A DNA stretch of 64,000 nt from an uncultured Erythrobacter sp. (GCA_947495695.1 CANLZP010000002.1:186001-250000); one strand, 5' to 3'; counted from the stretch's first letter, positions 27,557 through 39,698 are shown. The notes: generated by a model from the sequence alone, not told the origin. Numbers and translations are program-made.

Positions 27557-28414
27557 CTATGCTGTTGGCTTACTTGCTTGCCTGCACCAACTCAGCGCCA
27601 GCGCGTAACCGATGATGGGCGATGCGCCATAGCCGATCAGAACATTGGGATAATTGGACAGCAGCGCGGCAAGGGTGAATCCGCCCAGCGTCCCCGCCAT
27701 CGCATAATGGCTTGCTTGCCTGCCGTATGGTGCAAGCAGCATCAGAGCAAAACTTGCGATGAGACTGAGAGCCAGCGCGATTGCGACAAATGGGGCGGTT
27801 TGTGCCAGATCGACCATTATCCGTTCTACAAACGGTTGGGCGGGCAATTCACCGCGTAAGGTCGCGATGACGCTAACGCCGAATGCCAAGATCGCGACCA
27901 AGCCGGGCTTCCAATCCTGCCACGCGAAATAGAGCCCGATGCCGGCACCCATGATTGCAAAACCAATCGCCGCATCGGGTTGGATAAGTGCGAGGAACAA
28001 AGCGCTCAGCAAAATTGGAACAGCATAATCGCGATTGTCGGCGCTCAGGCAGACCAGCAGCGGGATGGCGATCGCACCCGTATTGAGTGTGAAGCCTCCA
28101 ACTGAAATCCATCGACTGACATGGCTGATGTCTGGCCCGGTAATGAGGGGCAATGTCAGGAATATAAGCAAGGCGATTGTCAGGCTACGCTGGCTCCAGC
28201 TGTTCGGGCTGACCAAAGGCGTGGGGAGACGGCCAAAAACGATCCAAACCAAGCCCAACCCAAGCGCGACCGCATTGGTGATGACATAAGGAAGGGGGGC
28301 GCTTAGACCAGCCAGATAAGCAACCCCGACCAGCGTCGGCAGTGCCAGTGCGAGGGCCAGCGCAAGGGCCAGCGGCGTCATATGACGTTTAGCCAAAGGG
28401 GTCTCTGTCGTCAT
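27557..28414 (-). CDS. Polytopic membrane protein with faint SEDS (RodA/FtsW) resemblance
   Basis: The 285-residue product has about eight to nine hydrophobic segments. Two stretches resemble SEDS glycosyltransferases: SRWISVGGFTLNTG, where RodA and FtsW have RWI.LG...QPSE, and ALIQPDAAIGFAIM, where they have LQPDLGT. It is shorter than RodA or FtsW (370-400 residues) and lacks the exact QPSE and PDLG motifs. The similarity is my reading, not an alignment. Its ATG overlaps the stop of the DUF4403 gene by four bases, so the pair is coupled. Confidence 0.6.
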   Translation of the reverse strand: MTTETPLAKRHMTPLALALALALALPTLVGVAYLAGLSAPLPYVITNAVALGLGLVWIVFGRLPTPLVSPNSWSQRSLTIALLIFLTLPLITGPDISHVSRWISVGGFTLNTGAIAIPLLVCLSADNRDYAVPILLSALFLALIQPDAAIGFAIMGAGIGLYFAWQDWKPGLVAILAFGVSVIATLRGELPAQPFVERIMVDLAQTAPFVAIALALSLIASFALMLLAPYGRQASHYAMAGTLGGFTLAALLSNYPNVLIGYGASPIIGYALALSWCRQASKPTA

Positions 28415-29904
28415 CGCGGGGCATAGCGGATTTGCGCAGTGCCGCTGGCGGATGCTGGCAGATGCAATCCCTCGCCATAGGCCTTGATCGCGCCAGTCGA
28501 TACTGTGTCCAAGCGGGTCTCTACCGCAAAGTCGCCCAATTGCTGCTGCGCCAATGCGGTTTCTACTCTGCCCAGCAGATCGCGATAATCCTTCTCAAAA
28601 TTCTGGGTCAGCGCGCCTTCGATGGCTTCGGAGAAGTCTTGGGCCTTGGCGATTTCCAACAGGACATTGGTGGTGAAGCGGCTGGTCTCAGCCTGATATT
28701 CGGGCTCTGCAAAGCGCACCACACGCGAATCCGGATCATTGACCGGACGCGCTGTCAGCCACACGATCCCGCTGGCAGGATCATCGCGAGCATCTGGTGC
28801 CCAAGCTTCAAATTCTATGCCTACGGCCAAGCGGTTGTTCTCGGTGCCATAGGCTGTGACAGAGCGAAATTCGACCATTCGCTCGCCCATCGTAGGAACA
28901 AGGAAGGGCTGCTTCGCGCGGGCTTGCAGTGCGCGAAGTACAATCGGCTCTAGCTGAGAATATTGCGCGACCACCGGAACGGCCAGATTGAGACCTGGTG
29001 GCTGTTCGGACGAGGATGCCGCGGAAGCAGGCGGCAGCAAATTGGGTAAGGGCAGCGGGGCATGCGCGGATGGCTCGTCCCCTACAAATATCTCTGTGCG
29101 CGCATTGAGCCTGACCTTCAGCGATAATGTTTTGCGTGATGTCGTATAGCCATCGAATCCAATATGTTTCGGGGTCACTCGCAGCCACACCGGTGGATTT
29201 TCGCGGTTGACCGACATGACTGCAAAGCTGCGCTGCCAAAGAGGCTCAATTTCGCTCCGCATGTTCAAGCTTGATATCTCGCGTTCAAGCGTGCTTTCTA
29301 ACGTGCGCACCACGGTTTTCAGGCGCTCATCAGCTTGATCTGCAAATGTTATCTGGCGACCCAGCAGAGAAACTGTGGGGGGCTGCTTCCAATCATAACG
29401 GATCGAAACTGTGCCTTTGACCCTCCAGTCTTCCTGAATTGTCGGACGGACACGCGCTGTCACTGTTGCCTGCGCGGTGCCTGTTTTTTGCCGGATAACA
29501 CCGCCAATATCGCTTGCAGTGACGCTAGCTTTGATCGGCATAGTGATGATCAAATCTTGGCCAGAGCCAGACAATTGCATGCTGCCGCGCGTCACACGAC
29601 CGGTTAGATCGCAGCGAATTGTGGGCGATTTGATGGCAATACCGATCACTTTGGTCCGACGGGAGGGCAGGCATTCCACATCCGGCTGGTCAATCAACCA
29701 CAGATTGCGCGGAACCTCTGCCTCCAAGGCTTGGCGCAAAGCATTCAGGCCGACATCGAGATCAACCGCGAAGACGGACTCGCCTTCGCCGGCCTCTATC
29801 GGCTCGTCCGAGCGGGGCGGGGGCTTCACTTCCGCTTGAAACAGCGAGCAGGCAGTCAGCAACAACGCAGGTATCAACGCTAATACGGCAGCCAAGCCGC
29901 GCAT
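28411..29904 (-). CDS. DUF4403 family lipoprotein
   Basis: I start at the ATG at 29904, which gives MRGLAAVLALIPALLLTACS with a lipobox (LTAC); the frame is open to 29991 but that adds 29 residues before the signal peptide. The 497-residue product consists of DUF4403-like sequence, with repeated beta-rich segments such as RVRPTIQEDWRV and VWLRVTPKHIGFDGY. Members are predicted to resemble tubular lipid-binding proteins; the function is not established. Lipidation would place it at a periplasm-facing membrane. It is coupled to the polytopic protein downstream. Confidence 0.75.
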   Translation of the reverse strand: MRGLAAVLALIPALLLTACSLFQAEVKPPPRSDEPIEAGEGESVFAVDLDVGLNALRQALEAEVPRNLWLIDQPDVECLPSRRTKVIGIAIKSPTIRCDLTGRVTRGSMQLSGSGQDLIITMPIKASVTASDIGGVIRQKTGTAQATVTARVRPTIQEDWRVKGTVSIRYDWKQPPTVSLLGRQITFADQADERLKTVVRTLESTLEREISSLNMRSEIEPLWQRSFAVMSVNRENPPVWLRVTPKHIGFDGYTTSRKTLSLKVRLNARTEIFVGDEPSAHAPLPLPNLLPPASAASSSEQPPGLNLAVPVVAQYSQLEPIVLRALQARAKQPFLVPTMGERMVEFRSVTAYGTENNRLAVGIEFEAWAPDARDDPASGIVWLTARPVNDPDSRVVRFAEPEYQAETSRFTTNVLLEIAKAQDFSEAIEGALTQNFEKDYRDLLGRVETALAQQQLGDFAVETRLDTVSTGAIKAYGEGLHLPASASGTAQIRYAPR

Positions 29905-30057
29905 AGGAGCAGAGCGTTTGGGTGAGCCGATCAAGCCCAACGCCCAAGCTGGATTGCCCGTATTGCCATACCAAAATCCCCTCTTGTCCATGCTTAGGAC
30001 AAAAGGGGGCTGATGATCAATTTATCGTGTGTTTTGGGCGCAGTAGCCCGCCGGCAA

Positions 30058-31470
30058 TCACATGTGGATGGGCTTGCCCTGAACCGCCATCGCGGCTTCT
30101 TTTACCGCTTCGGAGTGTGTTGGGTGCGCGTGGCAAGTATAGGCGATGTCTTCTGACGTTGCGCCGAACTCCATCGCAATGCCTGCTTCGGCAATCATCG
30201 TTCCGGCAACGCTGGCAATCGCCCAAACGCCCAGAACGCGGTCGCTTTCGGCCTCGGCAATTACTTTCACAAAGCCATCGGGCTCGTGATTGGTCTTCGC
30301 CCGGCTGTTGGCCATCATAGGGAATTTGCCGACTTTGACTTTGGCCTTGTCGCCCATCTTCTCGATCGCTTGCTCGGTGGTCAGACCAACCCCGGCAATT
30401 TCTGGCCAAGTATAGACAACCGACGGGATCACATCATGGTTCACAATGCCGGTTTCGCCCGCAATGTTTTCGGCCACGGCAATCCCTTCATCTTCGGCTT
30501 TGTGGGCCAGCATCAGGCCAGGCACGCAATCGCCAACTGCCCAGACATTGTCGACCGACGTGCGAAAGTCGTGATCGATTTCGATCTGGCCGCGCTGGTT
30601 GGTCTCCAACCCGATCGCATCCAAGCCGAGGCCGTCGGTATTGGGCCGCCGACCGATGGATACCAACACGCAGTCAGCTTCCATTGTCTCGGCATCGCCG
30701 CCAGCAGCTGGTTCCAGCGTCAATGTGGCTTTCTTCCCCTTAACGGAAACACCGGTAACTTTAGTGCTTAGCTTGAATTCAATGCCTTGCTTCGAGAAGA
30801 TCTTGCGCGATTCCTTGCGCACATCACCGTCCATGCCGGGCAGAATTTCGTCGAGGAATTCTATGCAAGTGACATCTGCGCCAAGCCGATTCCAGACCGA
30901 GCCAAGCTCCAGCCCGATCACTCCGCCGCCAATAACGACCATTTTCTTGGGCACTTTGGGCAGTTCCAGAGCGCCGGTGGAATCGACCACAACATGCTTG
31001 GAATTGTCGACCTCAACGCCGGGCAGTTGCGTGACCGAGGAACCGGTTGCAATCACAATATCCTTGGCCGTAACAGTCTCGTCACCGACCTTGACCGTGT
31101 GCGCATCCTGGAAAGTGGCATAGCCCTTCTTCCAGTCTACCTTGTTCTTTTTGAACAGAAATTCGATACCCTTGGTCAGACCATCAACCGCGTCCAAACG
31201 CTGGCCATGCATCTTGTCGAGGTTCAACTTGGGCGCAACATCAATGCCCATGTCGGCCATTGTGCCATTGGCAGCCGCGTCGAAATACTCGCTGGCGTGC
31301 AGCATCGCCTTTGAAGGAATGCACCCCACATTGAGGCAGGTTCCGCCCAGTGTTTCACGACCTTCGGCGCAGGCGGTCTTCAAGCCCAATTGAGCCGCAC
31401 GGATCGCCGCGACATAGCCGCCAGGGCCAGCGCCGATAATTAGGACATCGTAATCGTATTCAGCCATCAT
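30058..31470 (-). CDS. lpdA: Dihydrolipoyl dehydrogenase (E3)
   Basis: The flavoprotein reoxidises dihydrolipoamide on the E2 core using NAD. The 470-residue product has the FAD motif IIGAGPGGYVAA (residues 11-22), the redox disulphide GGTCLNVGCIPSK with Cys45 and Cys50, the NAD motif VVIGGGVIGLE, and the C-terminal active-site HAHPTHSE. Two ATG codons in a row (31470, 31467) follow AAGGAAAGA. It lies seven bases after sucB, so it is the E3 assigned to 2-oxoglutarate dehydrogenase, though it may also serve other complexes. Confidence 0.96.
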   Translation of the reverse strand: MMAEYDYDVLIIGAGPGGYVAAIRAAQLGLKTACAEGRETLGGTCLNVGCIPSKAMLHASEYFDAAANGTMADMGIDVAPKLNLDKMHGQRLDAVDGLTKGIEFLFKKNKVDWKKGYATFQDAHTVKVGDETVTAKDIVIATGSSVTQLPGVEVDNSKHVVVDSTGALELPKVPKKMVVIGGGVIGLELGSVWNRLGADVTCIEFLDEILPGMDGDVRKESRKIFSKQGIEFKLSTKVTGVSVKGKKATLTLEPAAGGDAETMEADCVLVSIGRRPNTDGLGLDAIGLETNQRGQIEIDHDFRTSVDNVWAVGDCVPGLMLAHKAEDEGIAVAENIAGETGIVNHDVIPSVVYTWPEIAGVGLTTEQAIEKMGDKAKVKVGKFPMMANSRAKTNHEPDGFVKVIAEAESDRVLGVWAIASVAGTMIAEAGIAMEFGATSEDIAYTCHAHPTHSEAVKEAAMAVQGKPIHM

Positions 31471-31477
31471 TCTTTCC

Positions 31478-32716
31478 TTAAAGGTCGATCAACATCCGTG
31501 TCGGATCTTCAATCGAGTCCTTAATGATTTTCAATGCAGTCACAGCCTCGCGGCCATCAATCAGTCTGTGGTCATACGACAGCGCGATATACATCATCGG
31601 CCTGATCACGACTTCACCATTCACCGCAACCGGACGATCTTCAATCCGGTGCAGGCCCAGCACGGCGCTTTGCGGAGGATTGATAATCGGGGTCGACATC
31701 AGCGATCCGAATACACCGCCATTGGAAATGGTGAAGGTGCCGCCGCTCATGTCTTCCATGGTAAGGCTGCCTTCCTTTGCGCGCTTGCCATAGTCGGCAA
31801 TGTCTTTTTCGATTTGCGCAAAACCCTTGGCGTTGCAATTGCGGACAACCGGAACAACCAGGCCATTGGGGGCCGAAACCGCAACCGAGATATCGACAAA
31901 GTCGTGATAGACGATCTCGTCACCCTCGATATAGGCGTTGACGCTGGGAACGTCCTTCAGAGCCAAACACGCAGCTTTTGCGAAAAAGCCCATGAATCCC
32001 AGTCGGATATCGTGCTTCTTGGCGAACAAATCTTTGTATTTGCTGCGCGCTTCGATGACTGCGCTCATGTCCACATCGTTGAATGTGGTCAGCAGCGCAG
32101 CCTCTTCCTGCGCGCCTTTCAAGCGCTTGGCGATGGTTTGGCGCATGCGGGTCATCTTGACGCGCTCTTCGCCGCGCTCGCTGGCAGCAGCAGGTGCGGG
32201 CGCAGGCGTCGCGGCATCGCTGTCGGACTTGGCCTCGCTGCCTGATTTTTTGTTCTTGGCTGCTGCCAGAACGTCTTCCTTGGTCAGGCGACCATCCTTG
32301 CCTGTGCCAGTAATCGTGGTTGGATCGACCCCGTGTTCCAGCACCGCGCGGCGGACCGCGGGCGACATCGTAACCGAGGAATCCCCAGCTGCCTCTTTCG
32401 CCGCACTCTTTGCGCCATCGGAATCAGAGCTGGATGCAGGAGCGGCCTTGCTCTCCTTCGGCTTTGCAGCCGCGCTGCCGCCTTCATCAACAATTGCGAT
32501 CAATGCGCCAACCTCAACCGTATCACCCACGTCCACGCTGTGTTCGGCCAGCACGCCTGCCACGGACGAGGGGACGTCTACCGCAACCTTGTCGGTTTCC
32601 AGACTGACGATCGGCTCATCAACCGCAACTGCGTCGCCGGGCTGCTTCAGCCATTCGCCAACGGTTGCTTCTGTGACGGATTCGCCAAGAGCGGGAACTG
32701 TAATTTCTGTCGCCAT
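31478..32716 (-). CDS. sucB: Dihydrolipoyllysine succinyltransferase (2-oxoglutarate dehydrogenase E2)
   Basis: The 412-residue core component has a lipoyl domain with the lipoylated Lys43 in ETDKVAVD, an Ala/Lys/Ser-rich linker, and a peripheral subunit-binding domain near residues 115-150 ([23 protein letters not shown]). A second linker leads to the catalytic domain ending with [12 protein letters not shown], which holds the active-site histidine. It transfers succinyl groups to CoA in the TCA cycle. It follows sucA by 18 bases and precedes lpdA by 7. Confidence 0.96.
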   Translation of the reverse strand: MATEITVPALGESVTEATVGEWLKQPGDAVAVDEPIVSLETDKVAVDVPSSVAGVLAEHSVDVGDTVEVGALIAIVDEGGSAAAKPKESKAAPASSSDSDGAKSAAKEAAGDSSVTMSPAVRRAVLEHGVDPTTITGTGKDGRLTKEDVLAAAKNKKSGSEAKSDSDAATPAPAPAAASERGEERVKMTRMRQTIAKRLKGAQEEAALLTTFNDVDMSAVIEARSKYKDLFAKKHDIRLGFMGFFAKAACLALKDVPSVNAYIEGDEIVYHDFVDISVAVSAPNGLVVPVVRNCNAKGFAQIEKDIADYGKRAKEGSLTMEDMSGGTFTISNGGVFGSLMSTPIINPPQSAVLGLHRIEDRPVAVNGEVVIRPMMYIALSYDHRLIDGREAVTALKIIKDSIEDPTRMLIDL

Positions 32717-32734
32717 CGATTTGTTTCCTATGCC

Positions 32735-35587
32735 TTATTTATTGGCAGGGGTGGATTTGCTGGTGCGTTTTGATTGTGTCTTCCCGTGTTCGGAAAGCCC
32801 CAGTGCCACGCTGACCAGTCCTTCTTGTTGGGCCTGGTGACGTTTGGCCAGACCCGTCGCCGGAGACGCGCTTTCTTCCCGGCCTGCATATTGCGGGCGC
32901 ATCCCGTCATGGCCAGCATCATTCAGAGACCGCTCGATCCGGCTCTCGACAAAGAACCAGGCGCCATTGTTCTTGGGTTCTTCCTGACACCAGATGACCT
33001 CTTCCAGATTCTTCATCCGTTTGAGGCGCACGGCCAAGGGATCGCCGGGGAAGGGATAGAGCTGTTCCAACCGGACAATAGAGACATCTTCGCACGCCTC
33101 TTCATCGCGCTTTTCGATCAGGTCGTACGCCACCTTGCCAGAACACAGCACCAGACGTTTGATCTTCTCGTCAGGGATGGTCTTGGTGTCGGACATGATC
33201 CGCATGAAGTGGTGTTCGCCCAAGAACTCGTCCGCGCTGCTTTTTGCCATCGGATGGCGCAGCAGGGATTTCGGGGTCATGATGATCAAGGGCTTGCGGA
33301 ACGGACGCAGCATCTGGCGGCGCAACACATGGAAGTAATTGGCCGGAACTGTGATGTTGCAGACCTGCATGTTGTCATTCGCGCACAATTGCAGGAACCG
33401 CTCGAGCCGGGCTGAACTGTGTTCCGGGCCTTGCCCTTCATAGCCATGCGGCAACAGCATCACGAGCCCGTTGGCCCGCAGCCATTTGGCTTCGCCCGAT
33501 GCAATGAACTGATCGATCATGATCTGAGCGCCATTGGCAAAGTCGCCAAATTGCGCTTCCCACATCACCAGCGATTTGGGGTCAGCCATGGCAAAGCCAT
33601 ATTCGTAACCCAGCACGCCATATTCGCTCAGCGTGGAGTCATACACCTCGAACTTGCCATGCGGCAGCGTGGTGAGCGGTATATATTTGCGCTCCTCGGT
33701 CTGATCGACCCACACGGCGTGACGCTGGCTGAATGTGCCTCGACCGGAATCCTGACCCGACAGGCGGACACCAAAGCCCTCTGTTACCAGACTGCCAAAG
33801 GCGAGCGATTCAGCCGTTGCCCAATCAAACCCGTCGCCCGATTCAAACATCGCTTCCTTGGCCTTGATCACGCGGCCAAGCGTCTTGTGGATGTTCAGAT
33901 CATCGGGAACCGTGGTCAGCGTGCGGCCCAGGCTGTCGAACAGCTTTTGTTCGATAGCAGTGTGGACATTGCGGCGCGCGCTTTCAGGATCGGCTGGCTT
34001 ATTCAGGCCCGCCCAACGACCGCCAAACCAGTCCGCCTCATTCGGCTTATAGCTCTTGGCGGCGTCGAATTCTTCCTGCAGCTGTGCTTCAAATTCGTCG
34101 CGCAATTGCTGGGCATAGTCGCTCTCGATCACGCCTTCCTCAGCCAAGCGATCGGAATAGATCACGCTGACCTTTGGATGCTGGCGGATGGCGTCATACA
34201 TCAAAGGTTGGGTGAATTTGGGCTCGTCACCCTCATTGTGGCCAAACCGGCGATAGCACCACATGTCGATCACAACATCGCGGCCGAAGGTTTGGCGATA
34301 TTCTACTGCCAGTTTACAGGCAAAGGTCACAGCCTCGGGATCATCGCCATTCACATGCAGGATCGGGGCTTGAACGCCCTTCGCTACATCCGAAGGATAG
34401 GGCGATCCGCGCGAGAATTTGGGGCTGGTGGTGAAGCCGATCTGGTTGTTGATGATGAAATGCAGGCAGCCGCCTGTGTCATAACCCGGCACGCCCGAAA
34501 GCGAGAGACTTTCCCACACCACACCTTGACCGGCGAAGGCGGCGTCGCCGTGGATCAGCACGGGCAAAACCTGCTCGTGCTTGCTCAAATCATCGCGAAT
34601 GGCTTGCTGGGCGCGGGTCTTGCCCAGCACCACCGGGTTCACCGCCTCCAGATGAGAGGGGTTGGGAACCAGCGACATATGCACTTCGATATCGTCAAAG
34701 CTGCGGTCGGTGCTGGTGCCAAGGTGATATTTCACATCGCCCGAACCGCCGACATCTTCGGGATTGGCGCTGCCGCCGGAAAATTCGTGGAAGATCACCT
34801 TGTATGGCTTGTTCATCACATTGGCGAGCACGTTCAAACGCCCACGGTGCGCCATGCCATAGATGATCTCGCGTACGCCGGTTGCGCCGCCATATTTGAT
34901 CACCGCCTCCAGTGCAGGGATCATCGATTCGCCGCCATCCAGACCGAACCGTTTGGTGCCGACATATTTCTTGCCGAGGAACGCTTCGTATCCTTCGCCG
35001 CGGACCACTGCGCCCAAAATGGCTTTCTTACCCTCGGGCGTAAACTGGATCGTATCGCCGGGGCTTTCGAACTTATCCTGCAAAAACCGCCGTTCTTCCG
35101 TGTCGGCGATATGCATATATTCCAGGCCCACATTACCGCAGTAATTGGCCCGCAAAGCCTTCAGCAGATCACCGATTGTCACCCAGTCAAAGCCCATTAC
35201 GCCGCCGATAAAGACCTCGCGGTCTTCCAAACCGGCCAGCTCGTGCCATTCCAGCGTCAAATCTTCGGGATAGCCCGGCGCGCTGACGCCCAGCGGGTCC
35301 AGATTTGCCGCCATATGGCCGCGCACACGATATAGCCGAACCAGCGTCATCGCCTTGTTCGACAGGTCCGATGCGTCTTCCAGCGCCTTGTCATCGACCG
35401 GCTTGCCTGCCTTGGCAGAAGCCTCTTTCACCGCCAGCTTCATCGCTGTCGGGTCGAGCGCCGTGGTCAAATCGGCGTCAGAATCCGCGACCTGGTTGAG
35501 CCATTGGGGGTTGGCCCAGGACGGACCGGGTTGCGGGCCTTCCTGATCGGACATTTGCGGAATGAGGGTGTTCGGTTCTTTGCCCAT
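32735..35587 (-). CDS. sucA: 2-oxoglutarate dehydrogenase E1 component
   Basis: The 950-residue thiamine-diphosphate enzyme decarboxylates 2-oxoglutarate in the TCA cycle. Recognisable features are the N-terminal E2-binding region, MAHRGRLNVLANVM near residue 245, GDAAFAGQGVVWE, NNQIGFTT and the C-terminal MTPKSLLRH. Length fits the family (930-1000). The start ATG at 35587 is preceded by a 60-base spacer after sucD with a hairpin. A 638-codon open frame on the opposite strand is an artefact of the GC-rich codon pattern. Confidence 0.97.
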   Translation of the reverse strand: MGKEPNTLIPQMSDQEGPQPGPSWANPQWLNQVADSDADLTTALDPTAMKLAVKEASAKAGKPVDDKALEDASDLSNKAMTLVRLYRVRGHMAANLDPLGVSAPGYPEDLTLEWHELAGLEDREVFIGGVMGFDWVTIGDLLKALRANYCGNVGLEYMHIADTEERRFLQDKFESPGDTIQFTPEGKKAILGAVVRGEGYEAFLGKKYVGTKRFGLDGGESMIPALEAVIKYGGATGVREIIYGMAHRGRLNVLANVMNKPYKVIFHEFSGGSANPEDVGGSGDVKYHLGTSTDRSFDDIEVHMSLVPNPSHLEAVNPVVLGKTRAQQAIRDDLSKHEQVLPVLIHGDAAFAGQGVVWESLSLSGVPGYDTGGCLHFIINNQIGFTTSPKFSRGSPYPSDVAKGVQAPILHVNGDDPEAVTFACKLAVEYRQTFGRDVVIDMWCYRRFGHNEGDEPKFTQPLMYDAIRQHPKVSVIYSDRLAEEGVIESDYAQQLRDEFEAQLQEEFDAAKSYKPNEADWFGGRWAGLNKPADPESARRNVHTAIEQKLFDSLGRTLTTVPDDLNIHKTLGRVIKAKEAMFESGDGFDWATAESLAFGSLVTEGFGVRLSGQDSGRGTFSQRHAVWVDQTEERKYIPLTTLPHGKFEVYDSTLSEYGVLGYEYGFAMADPKSLVMWEAQFGDFANGAQIMIDQFIASGEAKWLRANGLVMLLPHGYEGQGPEHSSARLERFLQLCANDNMQVCNITVPANYFHVLRRQMLRPFRKPLIIMTPKSLLRHPMAKSSADEFLGEHHFMRIMSDTKTIPDEKIKRLVLCSGKVAYDLIEKRDEEACEDVSIVRLEQLYPFPGDPLAVRLKRMKNLEEVIWCQEEPKNNGAWFFVESRIERSLNDAGHDGMRPQYAGREESASPATGLAKRHQAQQEGLVSVALGLSEHGKTQSKRTSKSTPANK

Positions 35588-35612
35588 GGGCTTGTCTCCG
35601 AGGGGAGGAGGT

Positions 35613-35640
35613 GGGGAGCCTCGCCGAATGCGAAGCCCCC
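35613..35640 (-). other. Hairpin between sucD and sucA
   Basis: Read on the - strand, GGGGGC-TTCGC and GCGAG-GCTCCCC form an imperfect stem around ATTCG. It lies in the 60-base space upstream of the sucA start. It lacks a T run and may set the relative amounts of the two messages. Confidence 0.35.
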
Positions 35641-35647
35641 TCTTAGA

Positions 35648-36538
35648 TCAGGCCATTTCTTTCAGCATGGCATCCAAAGTGGTGCCCAGCTCTGATGGCG
35701 AAGGCGATACGCGAATACCCGCATCTTCCATCGCCGCGATCTTGTCATCCGCGCCGCCTTTGCCGCCCGAAACGATCGCACCAGCATGGCCCATGCGTCG
35801 ACCCGGAGGCGCCGTGCGTCCAGCGATAAAGCCAACCGTAGGCTTGGAACGGCCTTTGGCTGCCTCTGCCTTGATGAAGGCTGCGGCTTCTTCTTCTGCA
35901 GATCCGCCGATCTCGCCGATCATGATGATCGATTTGGTATCTGGATCGTCCAGGAACAGGTCCAGCACGTCGATAAAGTTGGTGCCATTGACCGGATCGC
36001 CGCCAATGCCGACAGCCGTGGTTTGGCCCAGGCCAACCATGGTTGTTTGGTGCACAGCTTCATAGGTCAGTGTGCCCGAACGCGAGACAACGCCAACGCT
36101 GCCTTTCTTGAAGATAGAGCCGGGCATGATGCCGATCTTGCACTCGTCCGGCGTCAGAACGCCAGGGCAGTTCGGGCCGATCAGGCGCGACTTGGACCCT
36201 TTCAGCGCGGCCTTGGCGCGCACCATGTCGAGCACCGGAATACCCTCGGTGATGCAGATGATCAGCTCGATCTCGGCGTCGATAGCTTCGCAGATTGCGT
36301 CGGCTGCAAAGGGTGGCGGCACATAAATGCACGATGCGGTCGCGCCGGTTGCAGCCTTGGCTTCACGAACGGTGTTGAATTGCGGCACGCCGATGTGGGT
36401 GGTGCCACCTTTGCCTGGCGTCACACCTGCTACCATCTGCGAGCCGTAAGCAATTGCCTGCTCGGTGTGGAATGTGCCGGTGTTGCCGGTCATCCCTTGC
36501 GTGATAACCTTGGTGTCTTTGTTGATCAGGATAGACAT
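35648..36538 (-). CDS. sucD: Succinyl-CoA synthetase alpha subunit
   Basis: The 296-residue product has the CoA-binding N-terminal domain ([18 protein letters not shown]), [10 protein letters not shown], and the phosphohistidine motif RRMGHAGAI near residues 244-252. It makes succinate and ATP or GTP from succinyl-CoA with the beta subunit SucC. sucC would normally precede it, but here an unrelated exported protein gene and then mdh are upstream; sucC must lie elsewhere. Confidence 0.97.
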   Translation of the reverse strand: MSILINKDTKVITQGMTGNTGTFHTEQAIAYGSQMVAGVTPGKGGTTHIGVPQFNTVREAKAATGATASCIYVPPPFAADAICEAIDAEIELIICITEGIPVLDMVRAKAALKGSKSRLIGPNCPGVLTPDECKIGIMPGSIFKKGSVGVVSRSGTLTYEAVHQTTMVGLGQTTAVGIGGDPVNGTNFIDVLDLFLDDPDTKSIIMIGEIGGSAEEEAAAFIKAEAAKGRSKPTVGFIAGRTAPPGRRMGHAGAIVSGGKGGADDKIAAMEDAGIRVSPSPSELGTTLDAMLKEMA

Positions 36539-36569
36539 TTAAGCAAAACTCCGTCTTTTCGAATTTGGA

Positions 36570-38317
<1,748 letters not shown>

Positions 38318-38632
38318 TTAGAAGTTGGAGGCCGCAGGCATGGTGCGTTCCAACCGTCGGGCCTGACCGCGATCAAAATTGCGGCAAACCTCCAGCCACC
38401 ATGCATATTGTTTGCTGTCGCCATCTGCCAAAGCTTGCTCGGCATGGCGCGCAGCTGCGCTGGCAGCGTTCAGACCATGGACGGCAAAATGGCGCAGTGC
38501 GCCTTCCAGCACTTCGTCATTGGTGAACAATTCGCCATTGTCGTTGGTGGCGGCTCTGTTGGGGCTGTGGCTGAGCGCGCGCGCGACGGGGGAATGCGCA
38601 GCAGTGCGGGCAGCAGCAAAGCGAAGCGTCAT
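38318..38632 (-). CDS. Small conserved-type cytoplasmic protein of unknown function
   Basis: The 104-residue product has a basic N-terminus, then NDNGELFTNDEVLEGALRHFAVHGLNAASAAARHAEQAL and a Trp-containing end (QYAWWLEVCRNFDR). The protein-like composition, a fitting codon pattern and my recollection of similar short proteins in Sphingomonadales suggest a real gene. The ATG at 38632 follows CAGGAATTCCCCAG. It has no signal peptide. It could be a regulator or an uncharacterised enzyme partner. It ends 328 bases before mdh on the same strand. Confidence 0.6.
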   Translation of the reverse strand: MTLRFAAARTAAHSPVARALSHSPNRAATNDNGELFTNDEVLEGALRHFAVHGLNAASAAARHAEQALADGDSKQYAWWLEVCRNFDRGQARRLERTMPAASNF

Positions 38633-38831
38633 CTGGGGAATTCCTGTGTTTGGGTTGCGACCGTAGGATGGCCAATGCTGGCTCGCCGACCGGAATAGTG
38701 CGGTACTCCTAAAGTGCCGTTCGAGATTAGGGTTTCCCAGCCGTTAACGCTGTTTTTTCTGCGGCTTGATCGGGTTTAGCTGATTGCGCTTGCTGCTAGG
38801 GCAGGGCGCATCTATCGCCAGCACATTGGGC

Positions 38832-39698
38832 ATGATGGAAGTGCATTTTCTCTCTTGGGGTCGTTTGGCGATGTTGGCTGCTGCCGGGGCTGCAGCGATT
38901 GCCGTTGCCAATTGTGCGCCAGTTGAAAGGCAGCTTGCCGACAGTGTGAGCGAAGAGGCGCGGCCCAGCTTTGTCAGCCTCAACCCATGCACCGATGCAA
39001 TCTTGGTCGCGGTGGCACAACCGGAGCAGATCCTCGCCCTTTCCCATTTTAGCCATGATCGCAGGTCCAGTTCTATCCAGCCTGAGGTCGCGGCGCGCTT
39101 TGCGATCACCGGTGGCAGTGCCGAAGAAGTGTTCGTCCTTGCGCCCGACATTGTTCTGGCCGGAGCATTTTTGCCGCCTTCGACAAACCAAGCCTTTGAT
39201 GATTGGGACATGCAGGTTGAGACCTTCGGCATTGCAAGCGAGATTGAGGCGAGCTTTGCGCAGATACGCCGCATTGCAGCTCTGGCGCAGCAGCCCACAC
39301 GCGGCGAAGCGTTAATTGCCGAGATTTCCAATGCGGTTCGTGCCGGAAAACCAGACAGCGGTGATGCGCCGATGTCTGCTGTTCTGTGGCAACCGGGGCA
39401 AATTGTGCCGGGCGAACAGGCTTTGGTCACGCAATTGATGCAGGAGGCAGGATTTACCAGCCATAGCGCCGCGCATGGGTTGGCGCAGGCCGATTATCTC
39501 TCGCTGGAGCAATTGCTGGCAAACCCTCCACAAGTGTTGCTGGTAGCAGGGGGCGAGCGGGCGCAGCGCCATCCCGCCTTGTCCGCGCTCAACACGACCA
39601 AGATCGCGCCCTTTGACCCCGCGCTGCTCTATTGCGGAGGGCCAACCATTGTCAGAGCGATGGAACGTTTGCACCAGATCAGGCAAGGGGCATCATGA
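38832..39698 (+). CDS. ABC importer substrate-binding protein (BtuF/FecB-like)
   Basis: I start at the ATG at 38832 (38835 and 38871 are alternatives); the frame is open to a TTG at 38784. The 288-residue product has a hydrophobic signal region ending AVANCAP, then the helical-backbone binding fold with FVSLNPCTDAILVAVAQPEQILALS and LAPDIVLAGAF, typical of the cobalamin and iron-chelate class. The ligand is not certain. It is coupled by an ATGA overlap to the permease, and all three transporter parts are adjacent. Confidence 0.82.
   Translation: MMEVHFLSWGRLAMLAAAGAAAIAVANCAPVERQLADSVSEEARPSFVSLNPCTDAILVAVAQPEQILALSHFSHDRRSSSIQPEVAARFAITGGSAEEVFVLAPDIVLAGAFLPPSTNQAFDDWDMQVETFGIASEIEASFAQIRRIAALAQQPTRGEALIAEISNAVRAGKPDSGDAPMSAVLWQPGQIVPGEQALVTQLMQEAGFTSHSAAHGLAQADYLSLEQLLANPPQVLLVAGGERAQRHPALSALNTTKIAPFDPALLYCGGPTIVRAMERLHQIRQGAS

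Noticed and set aside
33419..35335. A 638-codon open frame on the + strand.
   Set aside because: It lies entirely antisense to sucA. The codon structure of GC-rich genes leaves the complementary frame open, and its product lacks recognisable features.
38633..38831. Possible cobalamin riboswitch upstream of the ABC importer.
   Set aside because: I found neither the B12 box nor the conserved flanking helices.
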